Below, one piece after another: positions 63,613 through 64,000 of a stretch of 64,000 nt of DNA. The stretch is from Ideonella dechloratans. Its GTDB lineage: Bacteria; Pseudomonadota; Gammaproteobacteria; Burkholderiales; Burkholderiaceae_C. Below the pieces are notes generated by a model that saw nothing but the letters and a program-made list of their open reading frames with translations, was not told the DNA's origin and made no database searches. Where the stretch lies: assembly GCF_021049305.1 (NCBI RefSeq), contig NZ_CP088081.1:3224001-3288000 (forward strand), given 5' to 3'. Position 1 is the first letter of the stretch, and each line of letters begins with the position of its first letter. The position numbers were made by a program, and so were the translations under genes.

Positions 63613-64000
63613 TCAGTGCTGGGTGGCCCGGAGGAAGGCCGCTTCCAGGGTCTGGCCGCCCAGCCGCTGGGTGACCGCCTCGGGCGGGCCATCGGCCAGC
63701 AGGTGACCGTGGTGCAGCACCAGCACGCGGTCGGCCTGGACCGCCTCGTCCACCAGGTGGGTGGCCCACAGCACCGTCAGGCCCTGCTCGCGCACACCGG
63801 CGTGCAGGTCGGCCAGCAGCTCCTGGCGCGAGCGCGGGTCCAGGCCCACGGTGGCCTCGTCCATCAGCAGCAGGGCCGGCCCGTGCAGCAGGGCCCGCGC
63901 CAGCTCCACCTTGCGACGCTGGCCGCCCGAGAGCGTGCGCGCCGCGGCGTCCAGCAGCACGGTGAATCGGAAGCGCTCGGCCAGGGCCTCGATGCGATGC
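63613..64000 (-). CDS. ABC transporter ATPase, 5' end outside window
   Basis: The last 128 or so residues of an ABC-2 exporter ATPase: signature LSGGQRRKVELARALLHGPALLLMDEATVGLDPRSRQ with Walker B LLLMDE, and the H-loop His in LWATHLVDEA. The frame stays open to the right edge, with Walker A beyond it. It pairs with the adjacent ABC-2 permease. Confidence 0.93.
   Translation of the reverse strand, partial: HRIEALAERFRFTVLLDAAARTLSGGQRRKVELARALLHGPALLLMDEATVGLDPRSRQELLADLHAGVREQGLTVLWATHLVDEAVQADRVLVLHHGHLLADGPPEAVTQRLGGQTLEAAFLRATQH

Overview
The window is about 70% GC, gene-dense and free of mobile elements, CRISPR arrays, tRNAs and rRNAs. Gene content points to a betaproteobacterium of the order Burkholderiales, perhaps near the Rubrivivax/Leptothrix/Ideonella group. 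The supporting signs are a trimeric porin with a terminal Phe, an S-adenosylhomocysteine riboswitch in front of ahcY, the folM-like/folB/ttcA string, and a pgk/pyk/fba/purC/purE/purK/tsaC neighbourhood. The genus is inference only.

Region 1 (1-13.8 kb, almost all minus strand) looks like an organosulfur scavenging island. A short sigma54 activator of the SfnR type lies upstream of two transcription units. Unit A is a degenerate AMP-binding protein followed by livG-livH-livM-livK, closed by a strong terminator. Unit B is a DszC-like flavoenzyme, an SfnB-like flavoenzyme, a DszA/NtaA-type FMN monooxygenase, livF, a porin and a second degenerate AMP-binding protein cut by the window edge. Each unit starts at a good -24/-12 promoter. 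Behind each promoter lie two copies of a TGYTG-N6-CARCR dyad, and the proximal dyad sits at exactly the same distance from the promoter in both units. The picture is a porin plus a branched-chain-amino-acid-type ABC importer feeding reduced-flavin desulfurising enzymes.

Region 2 (13.8-21.7 kb): purT, a class I polyphosphate kinase 2 with an FNR-like box, the riboswitch-led methyl-cycle operon ahcY-tlyA-metF, an OmpW-like porin with a second FNR-like box, 5-formyltetrahydrofolate cyclo-ligase and a DUF2917 protein divergent from a LysR regulator.

Region 3 (21.7-44 kb) is housekeeping: GST, soluble lytic transglycosylase, NDUFA9-like epimerase, CCA-adding enzyme, S46 peptidase, MidA-like methyltransferase, pteridine reductase/folB/ttcA, glmU, family-4 uracil-DNA glycosylase, rimI-tsaB, dacB, an SGNH lipoprotein and tsaC-purK-purE.

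Region 4 (44-57 kb): cnoX, purC, class II aldolase, pyruvate kinase, malic enzyme and phosphoglycerate kinase, interrupted by a winged-helix/HATPase/STAS-like fusion protein; then a PfkB kinase and azlCD.

Region 5 (57-64 kb, minus strand) is an alcohol oxidation module. It comprises an ABC-2 exporter, a NosR-like flavin/iron-sulfur membrane protein, ApbE, a PQQ dehydrogenase carrying the Asp-X-Asp signature of lanthanide-dependent enzymes, and a high-potential iron-sulfur protein in the place where a cytochrome c is usually found. The dehydrogenase has a textbook sigma54 promoter with a 30-bp imperfect palindrome about 120 bp upstream.
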